Origin: Lentiprolixibacter aurantiacus
GTDB lineage: Bacteria > Bacteroidota > Bacteroidia > Flavobacteriales > Flavobacteriaceae
DNA: 64,000 nt
Direction: 5' to 3'
NCBI RefSeq assembly: GCF_026241225.1
Contig: NZ_JAPFQP010000001.1
Location: 868,001 to 932,000 of the forward strand
The first letter of the stretch is position 1. Each line of letters begins with the position of its first letter. This document shows positions 53,898-61,684 of this stretch, piece by piece. Both the position numbers and the translations under genes were made by a program. The notes below the pieces were generated by a model. The model saw nothing but the letters and a program-made list of their open reading frames with translations, did not search any database and was not told the DNA's origin.

Positions 53898-54020
53898 TTA
53901 CAATGTAGGATGTAAACTGCGATGTGCTCTAATAAGGTCTGGATTATGGTATATTAAAGATTCCGTTACATCATAGAGTTTACGGGCATCTTCATAGAAT
54001 TGGTTCGAAAATAGTAATTC
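53898..54020 (-). pseudogene. Gene-end remnant in repeat copy B
   Basis: The minus strand is open for 40 codons (peptide start ELLFSNQFYEDARKLYDVTE, end HRSLHPTL) then stops, matching the remnant in copy A. No start codon is present and the parent protein was not recognised. Confidence 0.55.
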
Positions 54021-54065
54021 AGGGGGAGCAAGAAAGTAGAGCGGAGCTCACTTCATTGCTACACC

Positions 54066-54096
54066 AAAGCCATCCACAAAAGTGGGTGGCTTTTTT
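54066..54096 (+). terminator. Terminator in repeat copy B
   Basis: GCCATCCAC (54069-54077) pairs with GTGGGTGGC (54082-54090) around AAAA, followed by six T. It probably ends the rrf2 transcript. Confidence 0.65.
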
Positions 54097-54129
54097 CATG
54101 AAAAAAGTTGGGCGAGAGGTCTATCCCCC

Positions 54130-54199
54130 GTAGTGAGCTTTAGCGAACGGCGGAGGAAGCCCAAGAGGGGGAGCCAAGTAGTAGAGCAAAGCTCACTAC
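54130..54199. repeat. Inverted repeat around the right att-like site
   Basis: GTAGTGAGCTTT (54130-54141) and AAAGCTCACTAC (54188-54199) are a perfect 12-base inverted pair and enclose the 20-nt tRNA-Asn 3' repeat. A similar hairpin (AGTAGAGC...GCTCACT) also occurs in copy B. Confidence 0.6.
54158..54177 (+). repeat. attR-like copy of the 20-nt tRNA-Asn 3' end
   Basis: These 20 bases are identical to 33092-33111, the 3' end of tRNA-Asn with its CCA. The preceding bases do not continue the tRNA, so this is a partial tRNA copy, as expected at the far end of an integrated element. Confidence 0.8.
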
Positions 54200-54244
54200 T
54201 TGGCTATGAAGTGAGATTACTCTACTTCATGGCCATATGATTTT

Positions 54245-54272
54245 AAACCCATGCATTTCGCGTGGGTTTTTT
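54245..54272 (+). terminator. Hairpin terminator right of the island
   Basis: AAACCCATGC (54245-54254) pairs with GCGTGGGTTT (54260-54269), one G-T pair, 5-base loop, followed by T residues. No gene immediately precedes it, so it may be the leftover terminator of a lost tRNA or gene. Confidence 0.65.
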
Positions 54273-54315
54273 ATTTTATGCAATTCCATTTCAGGTTAGC
54301 CTAGTACATTTATAC

Positions 54316-54612
54316 ATGGTACTTCCGTATTGTGTTTATGTATTACAAAGCCAACGAGATTTATTGCTCTATCATGGCTTTACCACTAATCTTAAGAAAA
54401 GAATAATTGACTACAATAGAGGAAGAACCAAAAGCACATCAAAAAGGGGACCTTTGAAACTTATCTATTGTGAATTCTTTATCAATAAATAAGATGCTAG
54501 AAGACGAGAAAAATATTTCAAGACATCTCAGGGAAAACGTATGCTAAAACTGTTACTACGAAATACACTTTCAGATATTAAATACCCGAACACTCGCTCA
54601 TATCTGTGGTAA
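54316..54612 (+). pseudogene. GIY-YIG nuclease gene with in-frame stop
   Basis: The protein starts MVLPYCVYVLQSQRD and has the GIY-YIG core (VYVL, then LLYHGFTTNLKKRIIDYN). A TAA at 54490-54492 cuts it, but the frame continues at once with DARRREKYFKTSQGKRMLK, the normal C-terminus of this family, to a TAA at 54610. One point mutation therefore truncated the gene. Small UvrC-like GIY-YIG genes are common in Bacteroidota, often near tRNAs. Read-through or sequencing error cannot be ruled out. Confidence 0.75.
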
Positions 54613-54787
54613 GATAAATGAAATCTTACAGTGAAAATCCCAACATATTTTAGTATTATCAAGAAAATAATTGTAATGAATAGCTATTTTGGTAGGGGCA
54701 TTACATGTTGTACACCATTTGATACAAATACCTCACATCAGTTAATTCACGGAAAATGATAATCCATCATATTTGAAAACTGTAAAA

Positions 54788-55192
54788 ATGAATCTGGACA
54801 GAAAAGTATTACTTTCAACATTATGGATATTTGCTGTTCTTAATTATCTATACGCAGATATTCTTAGCTTAATGAATCCTACTCGACTTCATGAATTTAT
54901 GAATGGTGTGGTAGGAGGTATGACTATCACTCCTGTGTTTTTGTTTATTGGTGGTGTTTTGATGGAAACGGCAATTGTGATGGTTTTGTTTTCAAGAGTT
55001 TTAAACTACAAATGGAATAGGATAACAAATATTATCGCAGGAATAATACATACTTTGGCAGTTTCAGCTTCACTGTTTGTAGGAACTGCTGAAATGTTTT
55101 ATGTCTTCTTTGCAATTATAGAAATTGTTACGACATCTTATATTATTTTCCTTGCCTGGACTTGGAAAGAAAATTACCCAAAAGTGAATTAA
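54788..55192 (+). CDS. DUF6326-like four-helix membrane protein
   Basis: The ATG at 54788 gives 134 residues (MNLDRKVLLSTLWIF); an in-frame TTG lies 15 bases upstream. Four membrane helices are predicted. The motif STLWIFAVLNYLYADILSLMN and the segment GGMTITPVFLFIGGVLMETA are typical of DUF6326 proteins. The function is unknown. It is followed by a long hairpin element that may be an integron-type recombination site. Confidence 0.75.
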   Translation: MNLDRKVLLSTLWIFAVLNYLYADILSLMNPTRLHEFMNGVVGGMTITPVFLFIGGVLMETAIVMVLFSRVLNYKWNRITNIIAGIIHTLAVSASLFVGTAEMFYVFFAIIEIVTTSYIIFLAWTWKENYPKVN

Positions 55193-55200
55193 TAACGAAC

Positions 55201-55329
55201 GCACAACAACGCATATACCCTATACCAGTTCTCATACACAAAAAATGAGTAGCCTTAAATAAACTAATTTTTTGTGTAATCCAGGTTTGTCCAGAAGCAG
55301 GCACAGGGTATTTTAACGACCGTTGTGTG
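55201..55329. repeat. Long imperfect palindrome, attC-like
   Basis: Nested inverted pairs are CACAACAACG/CGTTGTGTG at the outside, ATACCCT (55215-55221)/AGGGTAT (55305-55311) in the middle and a perfect 12-base pair, TACACAAAAAAT (55235-55246)/ATTTTTTGTGTA (55267-55278), inside. The outer boxes GCACAAC and GTTGTGT mirror each other as integron attC ends do. The left box recurs after the next gene (56076). Confidence 0.5.
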
Positions 55330-55350
55330 TAATTTAGACAATCAAAAGAG

Positions 55351-56067
55351 ATGACTAAAAAAGCGGATATATTAGATGATTATTTGGCGCCTCATTACAT
55401 TAATCGCAGTAATTGGTTAAGAGCGGCGGTATTGGGAGCTAATGATGGAATTTTGTCCACCGCAAGTATTGCGATTGGTGTTGCTGCTGCGAGTGATGTA
55501 AGAGAACCTGTGATTTTGGCTACTCTAGCTGGACTAGTTGCCGGTGCCCTATCTATGGCAGCTGGAGAATATGTTTCTGTAAGTTCGCAAACAGATGTTG
55601 AAAAAGCCGACATACAACGTGAAATAGATGAACTTAACCAAATGCCTGAAATTGAATTACAAAGACTTGCGGAAATTTATGAAAAAAGAGGTCTGAAAAA
55701 AGAGACTGCCAGAATAGTAGCCAAGGAATTAACGGAACATGACGCGTTAGGCGCACATGTAAGAGATGAATTAGGGATAAATGAGATTAGTCAAGCAAAA
55801 CCCATTCAAGCTGCATTGGCGTCTGGAGCGGCATTTACAGTAGGTGGATTACTTCCATTTTTGGTAACACTCTTCATTCCATTAAAGAGTATGGAATATT
55901 CACTTTATGGATTTGCACTTTTTTTTCTAATAATTTTAGGTGCATTAGCTGCTCGAGCAGGGGGCTCAAGTATTGGTAAAGCAATTCTTCGAATTACTTT
56001 CTGGGGAACTGTGGCAATGGGACTGACTGCATTAGTTGGTTATTTGTTCAATGTAAATGTTGGATGA
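55351..56067 (+). CDS. VIT1/CCC1-family Fe2+/Mn2+ transporter
   Basis: The 238-residue membrane protein removes Fe2+ or Mn2+ from the cytoplasm. The family hallmarks are WLRAAVLGANDGILSTASI and AGALSMAAGEYVSVSSQ in the first helices. The Glu-rich cytoplasmic metal-binding region follows (EIELQRLAEIYEKRGLKKE), then three more helices. The single gene lies between two attC-like sequences with no other gene in its unit. Confidence 0.93.
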   Translation: MTKKADILDDYLAPHYINRSNWLRAAVLGANDGILSTASIAIGVAAASDVREPVILATLAGLVAGALSMAAGEYVSVSSQTDVEKADIQREIDELNQMPEIELQRLAEIYEKRGLKKETARIVAKELTEHDALGAHVRDELGINEISQAKPIQAALASGAAFTVGGLLPFLVTLFIPLKSMEYSLYGFALFFLIILGALAARAGGSSIGKAILRITFWGTVAMGLTALVGYLFNVNVG

Positions 56068-56368
56068 AAAACTACACACAACAATGTGTATAATTCATTG
56101 TGATTTAGTGCCACACTAAAACAATGGAAGCAATATTCTTAATGATTGGTCCCGGGCATTGAAGTCGATTTTTCCATTCAAGGAAAATGTGGTCTAAAGC
56201 ACGTAATCAGAAATTTTCAAGTGGCAATAATGGCTGTTTTTTGTGCATTAAACTTGAGTAAGGGGTTAATCTATAGTTAACTTGAAAAAGGCCTTTAGGG
56301 ATTAAATAAAGACTACATTAAATGTTTAGCAATCAAGGTCCTGGCACTTAAGGTATGCACCTTAGATT
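56068..56368. other. Intergenic region with repeat-like ends, no gene seen
   Basis: It holds a second copy of the attC-like left box (ACACAACAATGTGTATAA, 56076-56093) with a short hairpin ACAATG/CATTGT, and a perfect 7-3-7 palindrome TTTAGTG-CCA-CACTAAA at 56104-56120. No open frame longer than about 30 codons is convincing. Confidence 0.5.
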
Positions 56369-56647
56369 TTGAAACCAGTCAGGGTATATTACTGCAATCA
56401 AATAAGCAAGTCAGGCTGGGTTTTATCTGCGAAGTCGAGTACGGTGGACACATACTACGAGGTGTTTAAAAGACGCCTAAATCGTCAATCAGGTGGTATC
56501 AGTTATCCAACGGATAAAGCTTTTGGAATATGGACCTGGACTTGTATGAGTCTGGATAAAGCAAAGAAGAAACTACTCGAACTCCGTCCTGCTGAAGTTG
56601 ATAGGCATTTCGACTTGTATTCCAAGCCAGGGAAGAAATACAACTGA
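56369..56647 (+). CDS. Unrecognised small protein or gene fragment
   Basis: The frame is protein-like (VDTYYEVFKRRLNRQSGGIS, AFGIWTWTCMSLDKAKKKLL) but has no ATG start. It opens with ATT-TTG right after an in-frame stop, so only a TTG start at 56369 is available. It may be a 92-residue gene with a rare start or the 3' part of a broken gene. No family was recognised. Confidence 0.35.
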   Translation: MKPVRVYYCNQISKSGWVLSAKSSTVDTYYEVFKRRLNRQSGGISYPTDKAFGIWTWTCMSLDKAKKKLLELRPAEVDRHFDLYSKPGKKYN

Positions 56648-56813
56648 AACAACCCATGTTCATTTATGATTTTACGTGTATGATCAAGATCATTGACAGG
56701 TAGGATCAGAGCGTGTACTTTTAAAAGGCCTTAAGCACAGGCAGGGACTTTCGTTCAAAATCAGCTGACCTTTATCACTTCATTTATAAACAGCATAAAA
56801 AAATTCTTAAATT

Positions 56814-58217
56814 ATGAAAACAACCAAAAAACTACCCATTTGGTTATTGCTTATCGCATTCATTACATCCTTTACGCTAAGTAATTGCACCAATGAACAC
56901 GACATTTTACTAGAAGATACTATGGACCTTGTTGCAGTTTCGGCAAAAACCATAAATGCCGATATAGTAGTTTCTCCTAGTGGGGACACTTCAGGTGTCA
57001 CTGATTTTGCTGCAATTCAAGCGGCTATTGAATCCTTACCTCCTGGGGGAGTTCTGTTATTGGAAAGCGGCACTTTTTATATTAATCGTATGATAGTTTC
57101 ATTCGGATTTGAAGGCACAATCAAAGGAATGGGAAAAGACAAGACGGAAGTAGTTGGGGTTGGTAGCGACGCTAATCCTTTTTTCGGTTTTAGCTTAATT
57201 GTCCTGGTTAGCCCTTCCGGCTCTTTAGAAGTGTCTCATATGGCCTATTCTTTAGTAGATGGATTCAGAAATGATGGGCCAGATGGCAATTTAGGGGTGT
57301 TTATCATAACCTTTTTATCGGAGGATGGAACAGACACAAATTTTGACAATCTTAGATTAACCGGAACTGATGCTACTGCCGATGTTCCCTCCTGGTTGTT
57401 AACACAACCTTACCAGGGAATAATTGTAGAAGGAAATTTTGCGAATTTCCCTGAATTTACAAGTGGTGGTCACCATATGTTGACCAATTCTGATTTTTCA
57501 AAGCAAGGGGTTCAGGCTACATTATACCAAGCCTTTAATGGAGCCAGTATAGAGATCTATAACAACTCGTATAAAGAAGTAAAGCAGACGAATTATCGAT
57601 TTATGGCAGGATCTAGTGTAATTATTGAGAACAATTACATGGAGACAGTAGCATTTGGCGCCATTGTAGTTACCCAGGAATCTGAACCTGTCCTAGGAAA
57701 CCCAAATAAAATACTGATTGAAGGAAATGAAGTTAAAACAGCTGGATTCCTGCCAATTGAAATTGGCCCAACGCCCAATGCGGAAGCAAAATTTAAAGTC
57801 TCAATAAAAAACAACAGGGTTACCAATTTAGGTTTTGATCCAACGCAATTTGGTTTACCGAATCTTGCCGGTATTTCCATATTTGAAGGGAATAATGAAG
57901 CCATAGTGAGAAATAATATCGTTAGGGGTGAAGCATGGTTCGGTATTTTAAATGAAACAGATAATAGCACGTTCGTTGGAAATAATTTGGAAGGGATATT
58001 CACTTCCGATGCTGACTATTTATTATCCGGAGATAACAATACTTTGGTAGGTATTGGAAATAGCACCATATTAGATCTTGGAAATAATAATATTTATACC
58101 GGAATGCAAATGCTGGATGGCGCTTCGATGGCTGAAAATATAAAGGCCGCAATGAAGAAAAGAGATGAACTTTTATCCCCTTACACGAATTTAGAATATC
58201 TCCAAACCTTGGAATAA
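56814..58217 (+). CDS. Parallel beta-helix lipoprotein
   Basis: The 467-residue protein has a lipoprotein signal (TLSNC, Cys25). It contains a right-handed beta-helix made of Asn-rich short repeats (ASIEIYNNSYKEVKQTNYRF, NSTFVGNNLEGIF). An N-terminal segment, DFAAIQAAIESLPPGGVLLL, is like those of pectate-lyase-type proteins. No catalytic Asp/Lys/Arg set could be assigned, so enzymatic activity is uncertain. It could be a surface polysaccharide-binding or degrading protein. It stands alone, followed by a terminator. Confidence 0.8.
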   Translation: MKTTKKLPIWLLLIAFITSFTLSNCTNEHDILLEDTMDLVAVSAKTINADIVVSPSGDTSGVTDFAAIQAAIESLPPGGVLLLESGTFYINRMIVSFGFEGTIKGMGKDKTEVVGVGSDANPFFGFSLIVLVSPSGSLEVSHMAYSLVDGFRNDGPDGNLGVFIITFLSEDGTDTNFDNLRLTGTDATADVPSWLLTQPYQGIIVEGNFANFPEFTSGGHHMLTNSDFSKQGVQATLYQAFNGASIEIYNNSYKEVKQTNYRFMAGSSVIIENNYMETVAFGAIVVTQESEPVLGNPNKILIEGNEVKTAGFLPIEIGPTPNAEAKFKVSIKNNRVTNLGFDPTQFGLPNLAGISIFEGNNEAIVRNNIVRGEAWFGILNETDNSTFVGNNLEGIFTSDADYLLSGDNNTLVGIGNSTILDLGNNNIYTGMQMLDGASMAENIKAAMKKRDELLSPYTNLEYLQTLE

Positions 58218-58283
58218 TACAATTAAACTAACAGCTGGGCATTGCAGGATAGCAACCAAAATTAGCTGTTGTCACTAACTCAA

Positions 58284-58316
58284 AACCCCTTATCTGACCT
58301 CAAGGATAGGGGGTTT
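58284..58316. terminator. Hairpin terminator between convergent genes
   Basis: AACCCCTTATC (58284-58294) pairs with GATAGGGGGTT (58305-58315), one G-T pair, followed by TTTAATA. It separates the beta-helix and M16 genes. Confidence 0.55.
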
Positions 58317-58379
58317 AATACATCAAAGTATTACTTTACGCTATTGGTGAAGTCCGGGTTGGGATATTCGAACTATTTT

Positions 58380-61244
58380 TCACTTACGCGCTGAATCCTG
58401 ATTAATGAGAACCGGTTCTCCAAAACCCAGTTCCTTCATTCTTTCCAATTGAGTGGCCGCATCTCCAACAACCAACCAATACATTTTGTTGGGGTTTATA
58501 TATTTTGCTGCGAGATTTTTTACTTCTTCTACGGTCATTTCATTGATTATTGCTTCTTGTTGCTTCAAATAATCAACAGGCCAATTATATTTTCCAACAT
58601 TTTCCAACATATTCAATTTAGCTCTTGCCGTTTCAAAAGCTCTTGCATTACCTTTAATCAGAGCACTTTGGGTTGTTTCCAGATCTTGAAACGAATAATT
58701 AGGCCCATATTCTTCCAGAATGTTCTTTATAGCCTGGGAAGCCTCCAGGGTAATATTTGATCTTACATTACTCCGTATGGCAAATGTCCCGGACAAGTCG
58801 CCGGAAAAGTAAGAACCAATACCATACGTATACCCTTTCTTTTCCCGTAATTCCTGGGTGAGCTGTGACGCAAAGCCTCCACCACCCAGAATGTAATTCA
58901 TTACTACCGCTGGGTAATAATCAGCATCGGTTTTGGTCAATGCAGGGTATCCAATAAACAAAACAGATTGCTTCGCATTAGGCACGTCATAAAAGTAGAC
59001 TGTTGAATTTTTGGGTGTAGCAGATATTTTGGTCTTCGGGATTGTGACTTCTTTCATTTTCCATTCCTTCTGAAGCGAGGACAAGGAAGAAATTGCTTTC
59101 TCCTGCGATATGGAACCTACAAAATAAAACTTTGCCACATTAGGTGCCAGAAATTTGTCATAGTAATTTTTTAAATCTGCCATCGTGACTGATTCAATAC
59201 CCTTTTGGTCGCCAAGGCTATTCTTTGAAAGTATATTGTCCTTACCATATATAAGAATATCGAAAGTGTTCGAGGCGATGGTATTCGGATTGGCTTCCTG
59301 TTGTTTCAAAGCGTTTATAACCTTTTGCCGCACCAGCTCCAGTTCTTCATTATCCCACCTTGGTTCTGTGAGGATTTCCTGAATTAGATCGATTGTGGCT
59401 TCATAGTTTCGAGCCAATGTTGTTGCCGAAATTCGAATCTCGTCTTTTCCAGAGCTAACACGAATACTGGCACCCAATTGCGCAATTGCATTTTCAAGTT
59501 CTACCGGGGTTTTTGTTTCGGTTCCTCTTGTCATCATTTCAGCCACCATATTGGCTACACCCACTTTTTCAGGACTATCCAACAATTGGCCACCATCAAT
59601 TACCAGATTCATCTGTATTAATGGTACTTCGTTACTTTCAATACCCAGGACTTCTAATCCATTGGTCAAAGAAGCCTGCCAAACTTCCGGTATTTTGACA
59701 CTTGGTGGTGAACCATAGGGAGGTTCTACAGATCGGTCAAAAGAGGATGGGGTTTTCTCATAAGAAGCTTCAAGTGAAGGATCAAAACTATTCTCTGCAC
59801 CGAGTACAATAGGCTCTTCAACCACATTGGCCTTAACCGAACCTTCAAGCGCTAATAAAGCGGAGGACTTTGGTACAAAGCTCGTTGCCACATAGGGTTG
59901 GTCTTTGATGTATTTTTCATAAACCTCTATGACATCTGCCGATGTGACTTCCTGAATTTTCCTGATATCTTCATTAATGTAACCCGGGTCATCGGCAAAG
60001 ATATTGTATTGGGCCAGTTGAAATCCTTTGCCCAGTACGCTGGACAAACTACCATAAAAGTCTGCCTCTTGTCCTGCCTTGATGCGGTCCAAATCCTGCT
60101 CTGAAATACCTGATTTTTCGAATTGATTAAAAGCTTTGTTTATGGCAGATTGCACAGAATCCAGGTCAATTTCTTCGAATGCTCTAATGCTTAACTGTGC
60201 CTGCCCTGCTAACTCCGAGTTTCTGCTAAACATTCGAACCTCGCTGGTAAGCCTAAGGTCGTTAACGAGTACCTGGGTAAAAGGGGCTTTCTTACCTTCT
60301 GTAAGATACTTGGTAAGAACAACCAAAGGATAATAGTCCTTATGATATAAGGGTACTGTGGGCCAGGCAACCGTAAGCTCAGGCAATCGGGCAAAATTAT
60401 CTTCATGATAAAACTTCATAGTCTTATTAATCACCGCCGATTGCTTTGGTTGCTTCGCAACTTCTTCTCCTCTGGGGATTTCGTTAAAATATTTTTCCAC
60501 CCACTCCTTTGCTTGCGCGGGATCAAAATCTCCTGAAATAACCAGAGTTACATTATTAGGCCCGTACCATTTCCTGTAAAAATCTTTTACATCTTCCAGT
60601 GTGGCATTTTGTAAATCCTCTAATGAACCAATAACCTGCCAGTTGTACGGATGACCTTCTGGATACAAAGCTTTATCTATGACATATTGTGTATGTCCGT
60701 AAGGCTGATTGTCAACTCTCAAACGCTTTTCGTTTTTGACTACCTCTTTTTCTTTGGCCAATACAGGCTCTGTTACGGTGTTGATGAACCAACCTATTTT
60801 ATCTGCCTCTGCCCAAATCATTTTTTCAAGGGCATCACTGGGTACAGTCTGAAAATAATTAGTGCGATCCCTGGAGGTTGAGCCGTTAGCTCCCGAACCG
60901 CCTATCCGTGCACTTAACTTATCTAATCCTCCTTTGCCCAAATTTTCAGATTCCAGGAAAAGTAAATGTTCAAAAAGGTGCGCAAAACCTGTTCTGCCCG
61001 CCTTTTCTCTGGCTGAACCCACATGAGCGGTCAGAGCTACTGCTACAACTGGATCTGTGCGATCGATGTGAAATATGACATCTAAACCATTGTCCAATTC
61101 AAACTTTTCATATTCTATTCTAAAGTCACTTTGGGAGTTATCTTCACCATTTTGACATGCCGACAATATCAAGGCCAGAAGACAGAAAGCATTTCTCTTC
61201 AAATTTTGGAACTGCGACTTTCGGAAAGAATCAAAAATTTTCAT
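58380..61244 (-). CDS. M16-family zinc peptidase (two-domain lipoprotein)
   Basis: The 954-residue periplasmic peptidase degrades peptides. It has a lipoprotein signal (LSAC, Cys30) and two M16 halves. The first half is active: the inverted zinc motif HLFEH (His89, Glu92, His93) and downstream NEKRLRVDNQPYG with the third ligand Glu. The second half (LTNGLEVLGIESNEVPLIQM to the end) lacks HxxEH, as is usual for this type. It joins the S9 and tricorn-like proteases as a third large peptidase in the window. Confidence 0.93.
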   Translation of the reverse strand: MKIFDSFRKSQFQNLKRNAFCLLALILSACQNGEDNSQSDFRIEYEKFELDNGLDVIFHIDRTDPVVAVALTAHVGSAREKAGRTGFAHLFEHLLFLESENLGKGGLDKLSARIGGSGANGSTSRDRTNYFQTVPSDALEKMIWAEADKIGWFINTVTEPVLAKEKEVVKNEKRLRVDNQPYGHTQYVIDKALYPEGHPYNWQVIGSLEDLQNATLEDVKDFYRKWYGPNNVTLVISGDFDPAQAKEWVEKYFNEIPRGEEVAKQPKQSAVINKTMKFYHEDNFARLPELTVAWPTVPLYHKDYYPLVVLTKYLTEGKKAPFTQVLVNDLRLTSEVRMFSRNSELAGQAQLSIRAFEEIDLDSVQSAINKAFNQFEKSGISEQDLDRIKAGQEADFYGSLSSVLGKGFQLAQYNIFADDPGYINEDIRKIQEVTSADVIEVYEKYIKDQPYVATSFVPKSSALLALEGSVKANVVEEPIVLGAENSFDPSLEASYEKTPSSFDRSVEPPYGSPPSVKIPEVWQASLTNGLEVLGIESNEVPLIQMNLVIDGGQLLDSPEKVGVANMVAEMMTRGTETKTPVELENAIAQLGASIRVSSGKDEIRISATTLARNYEATIDLIQEILTEPRWDNEELELVRQKVINALKQQEANPNTIASNTFDILIYGKDNILSKNSLGDQKGIESVTMADLKNYYDKFLAPNVAKFYFVGSISQEKAISSLSSLQKEWKMKEVTIPKTKISATPKNSTVYFYDVPNAKQSVLFIGYPALTKTDADYYPAVVMNYILGGGGFASQLTQELREKKGYTYGIGSYFSGDLSGTFAIRSNVRSNITLEASQAIKNILEEYGPNYSFQDLETTQSALIKGNARAFETARAKLNMLENVGKYNWPVDYLKQQEAIINEMTVEEVKNLAAKYINPNKMYWLVVGDAATQLERMKELGFGEPVLINQDSARK

Positions 61245-61684
61245 ATCGCTTGATTTTGGTTTAATAGGCTCTTAATTCAGAAAATATAGTTCTATTACAA
61301 TTATTCCTTTGGGGCCCTGAACTTACAAAATATTTGATTATATCTCGGTCTTTATTGGTTCAACACTATATCAGGGTTTTTGTTAATGCATGACCTTTAT
61401 TAAAGACCAAAAAAAGGAAGGCTAGGATTTTAAATCCGAGCCCGCTGCGGGAGTGTATCAAATCTCAATTGACACGCTTGCCAGTTTTATCGATATATAA
61501 ATATTTACCTTATCTATTCTTCGAACTTATGTAATACCATTTTCAAAAGGTTCTTTATCAGATAATAATTGACGCCAAAAAAGATTCTCTCTTCATAAAA
61601 CCTGTTATGTGGCCCACCCAGTGCCAGGTCCGGCGGGGGATATTTCTTTTTACTCGCGACCGGAACCTTTGGGGCTAAACGGAC
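61245..61684. other. Intergenic region, no gene seen
   Basis: In 440 bases between the M16 gene start and the MBOAT gene end no frame longer than about 40 codons looks coding, and no RNA or strong hairpin was recognised. The part next to 61244 should hold the M16 promoter, but no exact TAnnTTTG was found. Confidence 0.45.

Larger units (their letters stand above)
53891..54096. repeat. Direct repeat copy B, right border of the nos segment
   Basis: 53891-54030 aligns with copy A at 45207-45345. After an extra 35-base hairpin segment (AAGAAAGTAGAGCGGAGCTC and on), the same GCCATCCAC/GTGGGTGGC terminator hairpin follows at 54069-54090. The stretch between the two copies holds exactly the nos operon and its regulator. 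Confidence 0.75.
33092..54177. mobile_element. tRNA-Asn genomic island carrying McrBC/methyltransferases and a nos cluster
   Basis: The element is defined by a tRNA-Asn gene with a serine recombinase running into it, an exact 20-nt direct repeat of the tRNA 3' end at both ends (21 kb apart), and accessory gene content. Its left 12 kb are visibly richer in A+T than the flanking core genes. The right 9 kb (nos) look closer to the host in composition and are bracketed by their own diverged direct repeats. The whole may therefore be two elements inserted in tandem rather than one. No conjugation or replication genes are seen, so it is at most mobilisable or integrative. Confidence 0.65.

Noticed and set aside
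33119-54272. CRISPR array or toxin-antitoxin pair in the island
   Set aside because: The repeats found are two long copies and a few hairpins, with no regular short repeat-spacer pattern. Small genes are not in overlapping toxin-antitoxin arrangement.
56814-58217. NosD-like function for the beta-helix lipoprotein at 56.8 kb
   Set aside because: It shares only the fold with NosD; it lies outside the nos operon and the island repeats, and the true nosD is at 46987-48237.
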